DNA of 64,000 bases from CAVOJV01 sp963696325 (lineage in GTDB: Bacteria > Pseudomonadota > Gammaproteobacteria > Competibacterales > Competibacteraceae): NCBI GenBank assembly GCA_963696325.1, contig CAVOJV010000042.1, forward strand, positions 40,977-104,976, given 5' to 3'. A model generated the notes under the pieces. The model ran no database searches. It saw only the letters and a list, made by a program, of their open reading frames with translations, and was not told the DNA's origin. The position numbers and the translations under genes were made by a program. Shown here piece after piece: positions 1-8,605 of this stretch (positions within the stretch are counted from its first letter, which is position 1; the number at the start of each line of letters is the position of its first letter).

Positions 1-2
1 TC

Positions 3-194
3 CATCATTCCAAGCTGGAAACACCGCTGTCGCCACTGGCCCATGGCCGTCGCCAGCGCGATGGCCAACCCGGCGAGGCGGTCTATCGGGTCGGACGGCT
101 GACGGCCTCGTATCTGCATCTCTACTTTGCCAGCCATCCCGCGGCGGCGGCGCGCCTGTTTCGACCGCTGTCCATGACCCCTATCTCCAACTGA
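3..194 (+). CDS. 3' end of an unidentified protein (partial)
   Basis: An open frame enters from outside the window and stops at TGA 192-194. It reads as about 63 residues, with a basic, Gly/Arg-rich stretch followed by a hydrophobic segment (YLHLYFASHPAAAARLF). I do not recognise the family. The stop lies 66 bases before the sensor kinase and on the same strand, so the two may be co-transcribed. The frame is open over its whole visible length and has a natural amino-acid composition, but it is short, so this could still be a chance frame. Confidence 0.35.
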   Translation, partial: HHSKLETPLSPLAHGRRQRDGQPGEAVYRVGRLTASYLHLYFASHPAAAARLFRPLSMTPISN

Positions 195-260
195 CGGAGT
201 GGGAAGGGAGATGTTCGTCGCGGATGCCCTGTTCTCCCCGGCAGGATAAAGGAACCGTTC

Positions 261-1508
261 ATGCAAACGGATGACTCTTTGATTTCCTCTGAGCGGAGCC
301 CCATGTTCGCCGCCGCTCTCCTGTTTCGGGTCGGGGCGGTGGTCGCGATTGCCGCGACCGTCGCGATCAGGCAACCCTTACCCGAAGGGATGATCCATGG
401 GTTCCTGTGGATCGCCGCGCCGTTGTTCGTCTATAACCTGGCCGCTCTCCTCTGGCGTCAGCCGATCGAAACCCTCCTCACGTGGTATCCCTGGCTGCTG
501 GTGATCGATTTAACGATTTCCGTCGCCCTGCTCACCGTGGGGTATGGTTGGCACAATGCCTACTTCGTTTATACCCTGACCACTCCCATTCTGTTCACGA
601 TTTTCCTCAAACGCCGCGGCGCATGGGTGGCGACGGCGGTGTTCATCGGCGTCGCCTTGATCAAAAATCCGGCTGGGAATCTGCCGACGGTGGAAATTTT
701 CGGCTTGACGGACTGGGATTTGCGGGTGGGGGCGGCCTTTTTTTATTTGGCGACGGGTCTGGTGCTGGGCTATTTCGACACCTTGCTGTCGCGCATCGAG
801 CGGCTGGCCCAGGAGAGGATGGCCGAAACCCAGCGCCGGGTGACCCTCGAGGAACAACACCGGCTGGCCCTGGAACTGCACGATGGGGCCAAGCAGATGG
901 TCACCGCGCTGTTGTTGCGCTCTCACGCCCTGCTGCGACGCAAGGCGTGGGATGAAGCCGCGGTGAGAGACGAGATGGAATGGCTCTGGCGGGGCATGAG
1001 CTATCTGCAAACCGAATTGACCCACCTCGTCAGCGCGTTCCAGGGCCAGCGGCATGGCCAGCCCACTGGCTGGTCGGTCGCGGACATCGTGCGGGAAGAA
1101 ACCCAGCTCCTGGAAATCCTGACGGGGAGCCATTGGAAACCCGTGCTGTTCGATGAGGGAAAAACGGACCTTTCGCTACGGCAACGCGACGCGCTCCGGC
1201 ATTTTCTGTCCGAGGCGCTGATGAACACCTGGAAACATGCGGGCGTGACGGCTGGGACCGTGGAGTTGAGGCGGCAACACGACGAATTCGTGCTCGGCGT
1301 GTGCGATCACGGGTGCGGTTTCGACCCCGAGGCGACGGGCACACTGGCCACGCTCGGCCTGCACAGCTTGCAATACCGCGCCCGGGAACTGAATGGGCGG
1401 CTCGATCTGGTGAGCGCGCCCGGCCAGGGCTGTTGCCTCACCCTGCGTTTTCCCGCGCGATCCTCGGACGATACGGCAGCCGGCCCCACCAGAGGCTCTG
1501 CTTCATAG
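261..1508 (+). CDS. NarL-type membrane sensor histidine kinase
   Basis: Sensor kinase that would autophosphorylate on histidine and pass the phosphate to the response regulator just downstream. The N-terminal half (residues about 15-180) has several hydrophobic segments and a MASE-like layout with no obvious periplasmic domain. A HisKA_3 dimerisation domain follows, with the phospho-acceptor His at about residue 207 in the motif LELHDGAKQ. A HATPase_c domain is at about 315-400, with an N-box (SEALMNTWKHA), a G1 box (DHGCGFDP) and a late glycine motif (LGLHSLQYRA). The start at 261 is preceded by an AAAGGA ribosome-binding site. The signal sensed is not evident. ATG 303 is a possible alternative start. 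Confidence 0.85.
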   Translation: MQTDDSLISSERSPMFAAALLFRVGAVVAIAATVAIRQPLPEGMIHGFLWIAAPLFVYNLAALLWRQPIETLLTWYPWLLVIDLTISVALLTVGYGWHNAYFVYTLTTPILFTIFLKRRGAWVATAVFIGVALIKNPAGNLPTVEIFGLTDWDLRVGAAFFYLATGLVLGYFDTLLSRIERLAQERMAETQRRVTLEEQHRLALELHDGAKQMVTALLLRSHALLRRKAWDEAAVRDEMEWLWRGMSYLQTELTHLVSAFQGQRHGQPTGWSVADIVREETQLLEILTGSHWKPVLFDEGKTDLSLRQRDALRHFLSEALMNTWKHAGVTAGTVELRRQHDEFVLGVCDHGCGFDPEATGTLATLGLHSLQYRARELNGRLDLVSAPGQGCCLTLRFPARSSDDTAAGPTRGSAS

Positions 1509-1577
1509 GTAATTTTGACCAGAGCGCCTGGGGAATTATCCTCATGTCAACCCTTCCCTTCAAGGAGTAGGATTTTT

Positions 1578-2219
1578 ATGGTGATCAAAGTCTTCATTTT
1601 TGAAGATCACTGGATGTGCCGGGAGGCATTGGTCGCCGTGCTGGGTCAGGAGGCGGATGTGGTAGTGGTAGGTACGACGGCGGATGTTGCGGAAGGACTG
1701 GCCGCACTCACCACGGCGCGGCCCGACGTGGTGTTGATGGATCTGCGTTTTCACGGCGAAACGCGCGGGATCGAGGCCACGGCGCGGATCAAGATGATGC
1801 TGCCACAGACCCAGGTCATCATCTTCACCGAATTTCCCGAGGATACCGATCTGGGAGAAGCGGTGAAGGCAGGCGCATCGGGGTTTCTGCTCAAGAAGGA
1901 GGTGCAGGATTCAACCGTGATCGTGGACGCCATCCACGCCGTTCATCAAGGCGATGCCTATTTGACGCGCACGGCCGCGACCCGGGCGCTCCGGGAGATC
2001 AAGCGCCTGTCGCGCAGCAGCGTTTATGGATTGACGGAGCGCGAAGTCCAGATTCTGAAGTTGATCGCCGTCGGGCGGGAGAACCATGAAATCGCGCAAC
2101 ACTTGGGCATTGCCGAACGGACCGCAGCCAATCACATCAGCAACATTCTTTCCAAGCTGAACGTGAGAAACCGCACCGAAGCGGTGAGCGTAGCGCGACG
2201 GGACGGGCTGATCGAGTGA
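1578..2219 (+). CDS. LuxR/NarL-family response regulator
   Basis: DNA-binding response regulator paired with the kinase 70 bases upstream. The receiver domain spans about residues 1-120, with acidic residues E9/D10, phospho-acceptor D55 in PDVVLMDLRF and a conserved Lys in GFLLKKE. A LuxR-type helix-turn-helix follows at about 145-210 (LTEREVQILKLIAVG and ERTAANHISNILSKL). I chose ATG 1578 over the upstream ATG at 1515 because an AAGGAG site lies at 1562-1567 and the receiver fold begins immediately (MVIKVFIFED). Targets are unknown. The next gene on the same strand is a damaged secreted protein, which could have been under its control. Confidence 0.88.
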   Translation: MVIKVFIFEDHWMCREALVAVLGQEADVVVVGTTADVAEGLAALTTARPDVVLMDLRFHGETRGIEATARIKMMLPQTQVIIFTEFPEDTDLGEAVKAGASGFLLKKEVQDSTVIVDAIHAVHQGDAYLTRTAATRALREIKRLSRSSVYGLTEREVQILKLIAVGRENHEIAQHLGIAERTAANHISNILSKLNVRNRTEAVSVARRDGLIE

Positions 2220-2466
2220 GCGGGAGGAATGACTATCGGAGATCGTGAGCCTTGCTGAAGGAATCGCGATAGCGATGGTTGAAGTTTTGTGGGTGGTTAA
2301 AGTGTTGGGTCAGTGTTAAAGCCAAACCGGTCGTGAGGCCGGGGCAGAAAGTCGCGGATCCTGAGCGATCCCAGGACAGCCGGACTGCCGAGGGCGATCT
2401 TCGTGAAGGTCGCAGGAGGTGGTGCGGCTTTTTTTGTTGTAGGTGGAAATAAAAAGAGGTGACGTC

Positions 2467-4283
2467 ATGAAAAATGTTAGAACCCTCATGCTGGGTGCGA
2501 TCCTGGCATGTGCCACCGGGGCAACGGCCACAATGGCAGCGACCGAGCAGCAAAAGCTCGACGCGATCAATAACGGGCTCGCCAACTTGGCGGCTACACA
2601 GCAAACAGACGGGAGTTGGGACTATGGAGATTATGACCCAGCGGCCACGGGCGCGGCGGTCTTGGCTTTCGTGAGCCAGCAAGACAAGTGGGGGGTTAAT
2701 GCAGCTAATTACCAGGCTGCCGTGGATAAGGCCGTGGCGTATCTGCTCACTGTCGCCACGAAAACCACCGTCAGTAGCCGAAACGACGGAGTCAACATCT
2801 GCCCCGGCGGTGCGGCTCAGTGCGACGCGGTCTATTGGAAATCCCCGCCAAACCCAGAAGCGTCTTATACCACGGGCCTAATCATCCCGGCGCTGGTGAC
2901 CTATGCGGCCGGCAAGGCCAATATGTGGCAACCAACGACCCTGCGAGTCCTTTGGTTGGGATGAAGTGGGGCGAGATCGCCCAAGCCAACACCAATTTGT
3001 GGGCGGCGAGCCAGAGCACGCTGAATCAAGGCCTCAACCGAATAGGTGGCTGGCGTTATGTTCTCGGCGGGCCGACGTACGACTCGGACATGTCCACCAC
3101 CCAGTGGGGGATCATCTCCTTGATCTATAACGAAACCCTGGGGGCCACCACGCCGGCTATCGTCAAGACAGATCTGGCCAAATGGCTCGCGACAACCCAG
3201 AATCCAGGCACTGGCGCAGGGTGTTATCAACCGTATATCTATTGCGATCACAGCGACACCGGCGGTTTGTTGCTGGGCCTTAAATTTATTGATAAACCCC
3301 CCGCCGACCCCGCCGTGCAGGCCGCACTGGGTTTCCTGAACAGCAACTGGACCCGACTGCAAACGGTACCTGGTATGGCAACTTCGGCCATCCCTATGCC
3401 ATGTGGTCGGTCTACAAGGGACTGGAAGTCAACATCGGCCTGGATAACACCACCATCATCACGAACCTCCGTCCCGGCAATTGTGGTGATCCCAACCTGC
3501 CGGCGCATCAAACCCTGCAACTGGTGGGAAGACTATAACCAGTCATTGGTCACCAGCCAGAATGCTAACGGAAGTTGGACCGGCTATGTGAACTGGTTCG
3601 GTCCGCTGGCCACCGCCTTTAACGTCAACATCCTGGGCGCTACCCCGATCCCTGTCGGCAACAGGTTACTGGATGATTTCAACCGCTCCGATCCCAACAA
3701 TCCAATGAAAGCCGATACGGATCATCAGCGACACTTGGCCGTACTGGAGCGGGGCGACCGGCATCCGTCAATACGCCCTGGAGAACAATCAGGTGGAGCC
3801 CGATGGGGCGATTGCCAATCTATTGGAACAAGACTAATTTGATGTGAACCAAGAAGCGTTTGTCACCTTGAAGACGCTTGGACCCGGATGGCATCGAAAA
3901 CGACCTGCTGCTCAAAGTACAGACTAGCAGCACGGGCGTCATCAACTACAAGAGGGGCGTTATCGATGTGTGGTATGACCCCTAGAGACAGCGAGGTACG
4001 GGTCTAGACTTTGTTGCCCAACAAGCCCTGGTACGATCTACACCCCTGCCACGCCCGTTGAATTCAACGGCTGGCGACAAGTTCGGGGCCGGTGCTTATG
4101 GCGAAGGTCCAATGGCCGGGACAGTGTACATCGATACCAGAACGGAACCGAGGTTGGCAGACGACGTTGAATCCAGAGGATCAGGCATTCTTCAACACCA
4201 AGGGCGGTTATATCGGGCTGTGGTTCATAAGCACCCCCGACGCCTATTTTGATGATTTTGGCGGCGGGAACTTATCACCGTAG
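2467..4283 (+). pseudogene. Secreted alpha/alpha-toroid (squalene-cyclase-like fold) protein with C-terminal jelly-roll domain, frameshifted
   Basis: The start at ATG 2467 follows an AAAGAGGTG site and encodes a signal peptide (MKNVRTLMLGAILACATGATA). Prenyltransferase/cyclase-type toroid repeats follow (QQTDGSWDYGDY, DSDMSTTQWGIISLIYN). The C-terminal part reads DDFNRSDPNN, NQEAFVTLKTL and FFNTKGGYIGLWF, like a LamG/concanavalin module. The frame must change near 2940, 3368, 3525 and 3717 and again several times to 4283, so no single frame encodes it. The catalytic DxDD of hopene cyclases is absent, so hopanoid synthesis is not implied. It is probably an exported carbohydrate- or surface-related protein. 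The damage is either true decay or clustered indel errors. A strong terminator follows directly. Confidence 0.65.
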
Positions 4284-4310
4284 CCGGTAGGAATGACTGG
4301 ACTAACACGG

Positions 4311-4340
4311 GGGCGGGTCAAGTTGACCCGCCCTTTTTTT
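4311..4340 (+). terminator. Rho-independent terminator
   Basis: A perfect 10-bp GC-rich stem (GGGCGGGTCA / TGACCCGCCC) with a 3-base loop is followed by seven T residues. It ends the toroid-protein transcription unit, 28 bases after the last recognisable coding sequence. Confidence 0.9.
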
Positions 4341-4716
4341 CCCAAAGTCTTCAGCCAGTTCTCTCAACTATCGCGCCTGCACCAAGCTGGACTCTGCGGA
4401 CACGATCTCATGGACTGGCTCCGGTTAGACCGGCACCACACAAGGCGGCTGGAGGCTCAACCGACCGGCGCGTTTCGCGAAGCGCTCGTCGAAGGTAAGC
4501 ATGTCGGCGGCTTCCCGGCACGGTGCCAGGCGCAACGCATCGGCGAAATCCAATCCCTGCCGGTAATGGGCGAGCGCCTGCTCCGCCATCGTGATGTCCT
4601 CGTTGTCGCGGACGCTTCGCGCCCTCGACAACTGGGCGGCGGATACATCCGCTGCTTGCTCGGCGCGAAGCGCCTCACAATCGGGTCGCCGGGGGCTTTT
4701 CTCCCCCGGCTCCCAC

Positions 4717-4748
4717 AGCACCCCGCATGCGGGTCCGCACGGGGCGCT
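4717..4748 (-). ncRNA. Group II intron domain V
   Basis: On the minus strand the 32 bases starting AGCGCCCCG fold as a 9-bp lower stem (one G-T wobble), a 2-base bulge on the 3' side, a 4-bp upper stem and a GACC loop. The AGC triad opens the helix, as in catalytic domain V. The loop is not the usual GNRA, which may reflect decay. Confidence 0.65.
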
Positions 4749-5181
4749 TCCTCCGGATTGGAAAGGGGCACCGTAGGATGACGACCTCCAACGCTGGTTA
4801 CGGTGCGGGCCGCCAACGCCGTTTCACCCAGTCGGGTGCGGTACGGCCACTGAGGTCCGCCCGGCTCGCTCGTTGCCGAAGGTTCGGGCCTTCACCGTGT
4901 CCCACCCATTACGGTAGGCGTTGGGCTACTATGGCCTCTGCTGACTTCTGCCCCATCACGCCGGAAGTTGCCGCCCGGCGCGCTGCCCGAGTCACGGTAG
5001 GGTCCGGTGGTGATTCCAGCCCTTTCACGCTGGGCCGCAGTCCGGCTCCCCTGGCGACCACAGCCCCCGTAGGGTTCGATGGCCTCTCCAGCCCTTTCGG
5101 ACGGGGCCGCAATTCGACTCCCCTAGCGGCACCGACCGCTTGCGAGACAGATCTCCCCGGATAAGGATATGAACTTTCGAT

Positions 5182-5358
5182 ACTCGACTTTGGCCATTTT
5201 TGTTGATGGAGAAAGCCCATGGAATATAGGCCTCAAGAACGATAACTTAAAATTCGTAAAGTCAAGGTTTTCACGTGACATGCTCTAATTCAGGCGTTAC
5301 CCAGTTAAACCACGATGGATTCTGGGCTGCCTCACATGGAAAATGGCCAAAGTCGAGT
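5182..5358. mobile_element. MITE-like insertion (177 bp) inside the group II intron
   Basis: The segment is bounded by perfect 19-bp terminal inverted repeats: ACTCGACTTTGGCCATTTT at 5182-5200 and its complement at 5340-5358. It has no coding capacity and is more AT-rich than its surroundings. No clear target duplication was seen. The transposase that would mobilise it is not in this window. Confidence 0.55.
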
Positions 5359-5621
5359 TGATACACAGCCGCCGCATTTACCCTATCCCCTGCGCCTGGC
5401 GGGCTTCGTCACCTGGTGCTGACTCGCCCGGGGACTGCGCCTTCTAGGCGGTTTCTGTCCGTCGGTTCGCACCTTTGCGCTCGGGCTTCCTTCAGACAGC
5501 CCCTCGCGGGTTTGCCCTTGCCTTCGGCTAGTGGTTATATTGGCCCAATGAAAGGGCCTTTCCGGTACTCCCACAGGGGATTTTCACCCCACAAGTTCAT
5601 GCCCATGCCGGGCGTACACCA

Positions 5622-5680
5622 GCGGATAAGCGGCGAAGGCCGAAAAGCCTGCGGCTTTCCGGCCTTCGCCGCTTATCCGC
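5622..5680. repeat. Long inverted repeat at the intron insertion site
   Basis: A 59-base palindrome with outer arms of 21 perfectly paired bases (5622-5642 and 5660-5680), extended inward by six more pairs after one mismatch, with a 3-base loop. It lies immediately 5' (minus strand) of the group II intron, consistent with a stem-loop recognised as an intron target. Confidence 0.8.
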
Positions 5681-5873
5681 CGCCCCGATGAGCAGTTGAG
5701 GCAAGCCGAGCAGGTGATCCAGCGTCGAAGCAACCTGCTCCCGCCTGCTCCCGCGTGAACTGATAGCGACCCCGCAGCAGCCATTCCAATTCCAACACCA
5801 CCGTTCGGGGGAACGAACAGCGCCGGTTCGTTTTCCAGAAGCCGGACCGCCGCCGCGCGCCGCCGCGCGCTGT

Positions 5874-6040
5874 CGCCTGCTGTACCGTCTGCCTAAGCCC
5901 CAGCGCGACGGACGCACCGCGCTGTCCCTCACGCCGCTGGAGTTCATCGACCATCTCGCCGCCCTGATCCCGCCACCGCGCCTGCACCGCCACCGCTACC
6001 ACGGCGTGCTGGCACCCAACGCGCCGCTGCGCCTGGCCGC
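5874..6040 (+). pseudogene. IS91-family transposase C-terminal remnant
   Basis: The plus-strand frame reads RLLYRLPKPQRDGRTAL, then LTPLEFIDHLAALIPPPRLH and RHRYHGVLAPNAPLR, a conserved stretch near the C-terminus of IS91/ISCR-type Y2 transposases. The catalytic tyrosine region and both ends of the gene are missing. The remnant directly abuts the vapC fragment on one side. Confidence 0.6.
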
Positions 6041-6147
6041 CACCACCTACGGGCGAGACGCGGAGCTCAGTCACACGCCACCACCGCCGGAGGCCGCTTC
6101 ACCACCCGCTGTCACACGTTCCAACCGTGGTGTCGCCGCCGATACCG

Positions 6148-6384
6148 CTACGCCATCAGCTCGTCCACCGGCGCACGACGATACGACACCTGGTTCAAGC
6201 ACTTATCGATCAAGCCGTCGAACCCCGCGTCCTCATCGCGGTCGCTATAGCGCCGCAACGTCCGCTCGCAGACCCCCAGCAACCGCGCCGCTGCCTCCTG
6301 CCTCAGCCGACCTGCCGTCCAATTCCGATCAGCTTCTTCAAATCGCATCTTCCGGATCTCCTGTAGCAACTCCGTCCGTCTCAT
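6148..6384 (-). pseudogene. ISNCY/IS1202-like transposase N-terminal remnant
   Basis: A 78-residue minus-strand frame (MRRTELLQEIRKMRFEEA, AARLLGVCERTLRRY) corresponds to the N-terminal helix-turn-helix of ISNCY-type transposases. The DDE catalytic domain is missing because the frame runs into IS91-derived sequence. It is not functional as it stands. Confidence 0.55.
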
Positions 6385-6570
6385 AAGTCACCTCTTCGGT
6401 ACCTATGAAATCGGACAAACCACGGGCTACCAACCCGGACAGTTTATTTGCTCGCACACAGCAAAGGACCGATCTTGTGGAATGGGCGATGGCGTATTAG
6501 GATGACAAATCAGAATAGTTGGCTGCGATGCCAGCACGAGTTTTGGATGCCAGCAAATTATGAGGCGGCG

Positions 6571-6840
6571 ATGAGCGATGCGAAGGTTGAATCTGATACG
6601 GGTGACAGCCAAGCGGTATTAGAGGGTGAATATCTTGGCAAGAGTGCGGCGAATGATGATTCGCTCGCAGGCATCCAGAATTTGGTGCGGGACGCTAGCC
6701 GTTACATCGCCGAAAACCCCAAGAAAACGGTCGTTATCCTGACGGTGACCACCGCTGCCGCGGTGACCGCCGCCTTGGCGACTGTTGCGTTTATCGTGGC
6801 AGGCAAGTTCCTCGGGCTATGGCGTCAGCCCAAGAGCTAG
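6571..6840 (+). CDS. Small hypothetical protein with one C-terminal membrane helix
   Basis: An 89-residue protein if started at ATG 6571. In-frame ATGs at 6448, 6502 and 6547 are alternatives, and no start has a strong ribosome-binding site. The first 50 residues are acidic and polar (MSDAKVESDTGDSQAV). The segment VRDASRYIAENPKKTVVIL leads into an Ala/Val-rich membrane helix, and the tail is basic. The layout resembles ElaB/YqjD/DUF883 membrane-anchored proteins, but the similarity is too loose to assign the family. It stands alone, with Pap convergent downstream. Confidence 0.5.
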   Translation: MSDAKVESDTGDSQAVLEGEYLGKSAANDDSLAGIQNLVRDASRYIAENPKKTVVILTVTTAAAVTAALATVAFIVAGKFLGLWRQPKS

Positions 6841-6919
6841 CACTCGACTCTATTGCCGTCCACGTTGATTGATGGCTGGCCTGGTCGGGTAGGGGCGGGT
6901 AGCCTGTAGGAAGGGCGTA

Positions 6920-8488
6920 CTAGCTTTTGTTCAACACCTTCTCCAGTTGCTTACAAAGACTCTTCAGCACCTTAATTCTGCAAAAGTTCTTATCGTTGCC
7001 CTCGACCAGTATCCAGGGCGCGATCTGGGTGCTGGTGTGCTGCACCATATCATGGACGGCTAGCTCGTAGTCATCCCACTTTTCCCGGTTCCGCCAATCT
7101 TCGGGAGTGAGCTTCCAGCGCTTGTGCGGGGTGGCCTCGCGGTCTTTAAACCGGATCAATTGCTCATCCTTGGTTACATGCATCCAGTATTTCATCAACA
7201 CGCTGCCGTGTTCGATCAACTGGGCTTCGAAATCATTGATCTCCCCATACGCTCTTCCCAACTCGGCGTCGCTGGCAAACCCTTCCACGCGTTCCACCAG
7301 CACCCGTCCATACCAGCTTCGATCAAAGATGGTAAGGCGCCCAGCGCGCGACAGGTGTCGCCAGAACCGCCACAGATGGTGGTGAGCTCTTTCCTCATCG
7401 GTGGGGGCCGCGAAGGGGTATATTCGATAATTGCGGGCTTCCAGGGCGGCCGTGATGCGGCGGATGGTGCCGCCCTTGCCGGCGGCATCCGGCCCTTCGA
7501 AGACCAGCACGGTGGATACGCCTTTCGCCAGCGCCTTTTGATGCAAGAGATTCAGTTTAGCCTGGTATATTTTTAACTCGGTGGCGTAAGCGGTCTTGTC
7601 GAGACGGCGCGACATATCCAACCGGCTCAACACCGTCAGGATGGGTTTGCCCATTGTTTTCGCGTCGGTGACGCTGGTGGCGACAGCAGCGGCGGAAGGA
7701 ATCAACCTTACCTTGACTTTGTCGCCAAAACCGTCATCGGCATGCAGCCCCGCCTTGACCTTATCCTCCAGGTAGACTTCTTCGAGACGGTTGCGGATCG
7801 CATCCCGGATGATAGTGCCTACGGTCAGGCTGCGGTAAGCCGGGTCTGCGCCCTCCACGATGGTCACCGGCGCCTTGCCGGTGCTGGTGCGCATGATGAC
7901 CCGCTCGGCAGCTTCCCGAAACTGGTCATACATGCGCCAGTGCTCCCAACTGGTTTCTTTGATCTGCCAGCGCGTCAGCGGATCTTTTTCCAAGCTCTTC
8001 AGGCGTTTTTCCTGGGCGGCGCGGCTGAGATGCATCCAGAACTTGTGAATGACGGCGCCGTCATCCACCAGGGCATTTTCGAAGGCGATGATGCGGTCCA
8101 GGCGTTCATCGAACTCGGCGATACTGATCCGTCCATAAACCCGGTCGAGCAGCGGTCTCGAATACCAGGAACTCAGGAACAGGCCGATCCGCCCTTTAGG
8201 CGGAAGATCTCGCCAGAAGCGCCAGTATTCGGGACGTTCTCTTTCCTCATCGGAGGGCTCCCCATAGGCGCGGGTTACCAGCCAGCGCGGGTCCATCCAT
8301 TCATTGAGTAGATTGACCGTCTGTCCTTTACCGGCGCCATCCACACCGGCGAACACCATGATGACCGGGAATCGAGCGACTTTGCGCAGTTCCTGCTGTT
8401 CCTCCAGGAGTTCTTGACGCAAGATGGGTTCGCGCTCCTTATACTCTTCCTTCGAAATCTTGCGTCCTAATTCTGCGGTTCTGAACAT
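6920..8488 (-). CDS. pap: Polyphosphate:AMP phosphotransferase (two-domain PPK2)
   Basis: A 522-residue enzyme of the class II PPK2 type, expected to transfer phosphate from polyphosphate to AMP giving ADP in the cytoplasm. It has two PPK2 domains in tandem. The first has a Walker A loop GVDGAGKG (about residue 48) and the segment FLSSWYSRPLLDRV. The second has EGPDAAGKGG (about 310) and FDRSWYGRVLVERV. The duplicated architecture and length match characterised Pap enzymes. The start is at 8488, with the conserved opening MFRTAELGRKISKEEY. It is transcribed alone, divergent from the crotonase gene, and would salvage AMP using stored polyphosphate. Confidence 0.92.
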   Translation of the reverse strand: MFRTAELGRKISKEEYKEREPILRQELLEEQQELRKVARFPVIMVFAGVDGAGKGQTVNLLNEWMDPRWLVTRAYGEPSDEERERPEYWRFWRDLPPKGRIGLFLSSWYSRPLLDRVYGRISIAEFDERLDRIIAFENALVDDGAVIHKFWMHLSRAAQEKRLKSLEKDPLTRWQIKETSWEHWRMYDQFREAAERVIMRTSTGKAPVTIVEGADPAYRSLTVGTIIRDAIRNRLEEVYLEDKVKAGLHADDGFGDKVKVRLIPSAAAVATSVTDAKTMGKPILTVLSRLDMSRRLDKTAYATELKIYQAKLNLLHQKALAKGVSTVLVFEGPDAAGKGGTIRRITAALEARNYRIYPFAAPTDEERAHHHLWRFWRHLSRAGRLTIFDRSWYGRVLVERVEGFASDAELGRAYGEINDFEAQLIEHGSVLMKYWMHVTKDEQLIRFKDREATPHKRWKLTPEDWRNREKWDDYELAVHDMVQHTSTQIAPWILVEGNDKNFCRIKVLKSLCKQLEKVLNKS

Positions 8489-8605
8489 GGTTATCTCCCC
8501 ATCGCTATGATTATTATTCCAAATAGCGATTTATTGCCATTTCAATAGGTGGTAATTTTATAGCATGTATAGACTGTCTGTGCCGTCAAGTAAGGAATAA
8601 ATCCG

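Larger units (their letters stand above)
4680..5619 (-). mobile_element. ORF-less group II intron
   Basis: On the minus strand the element begins GTGTACGCCCGGCATGGGC, a group II intron-like 5' end. It contains the block CAGAAGTCAGCAGAGGCCAT, which I recall from leader regions of bacterial group II intron reverse transcriptases. It ends GCGACCCGAT after a domain V-like hairpin. Only the extreme N-terminus of a maturase survives, at about 5020-4915 (MGQKSAEAIVAQR), so it cannot make its own reverse transcriptase. A MITE-like insert lies inside. It sits just downstream of a long inverted repeat, as several bacterial intron classes do, and splits vapC. The exact 5' and 3' bases are uncertain by a nucleotide or two. 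Confidence 0.7.
4425..5873 (-). pseudogene. vapC-like PIN-domain toxin, split by a group II intron
   Basis: Reading the minus strand, the N-terminal part lies at about 5873-5690 (RLLENEPALFVPRTVVLELE, then EWLLRGRYQFTREQ and LDHLLGLPQLLIG). The C-terminal part lies at about 4620-4425 (ITMAEQALAHYRQGLDFADA and LTFDERFAKRA). Together they match the usual VapC order, lacking only the first residues with the first catalytic Asp, where an IS91 remnant begins. The parts are separated by a long inverted repeat and a group II intron. A near-tandem duplication of about 10 bases around 5745 also breaks the N-terminal frame. No matching antitoxin gene is visible. Family assignment rests on motif recognition of both halves. 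Confidence 0.6.

Noticed and set aside
2467..3842. Squalene-hopene cyclase for hopanoid synthesis
   Set aside because: It has a signal peptide and lacks the DxDD catalytic motif. Only the toroid fold is shared.
4909..5220. A 103-residue protein with internal repeats on the minus strand
   Set aside because: It lies within the group II intron. Only its last residues (MGQKSAEAIVAQ) recall the maturase N-terminus, and the rest is intron RNA sequence interrupted by the MITE.
5416..5691. A plus-strand frame over the 5' part of the intron
   Set aside because: It is antisense to the group II intron and its end is the palindrome; no coding signal.
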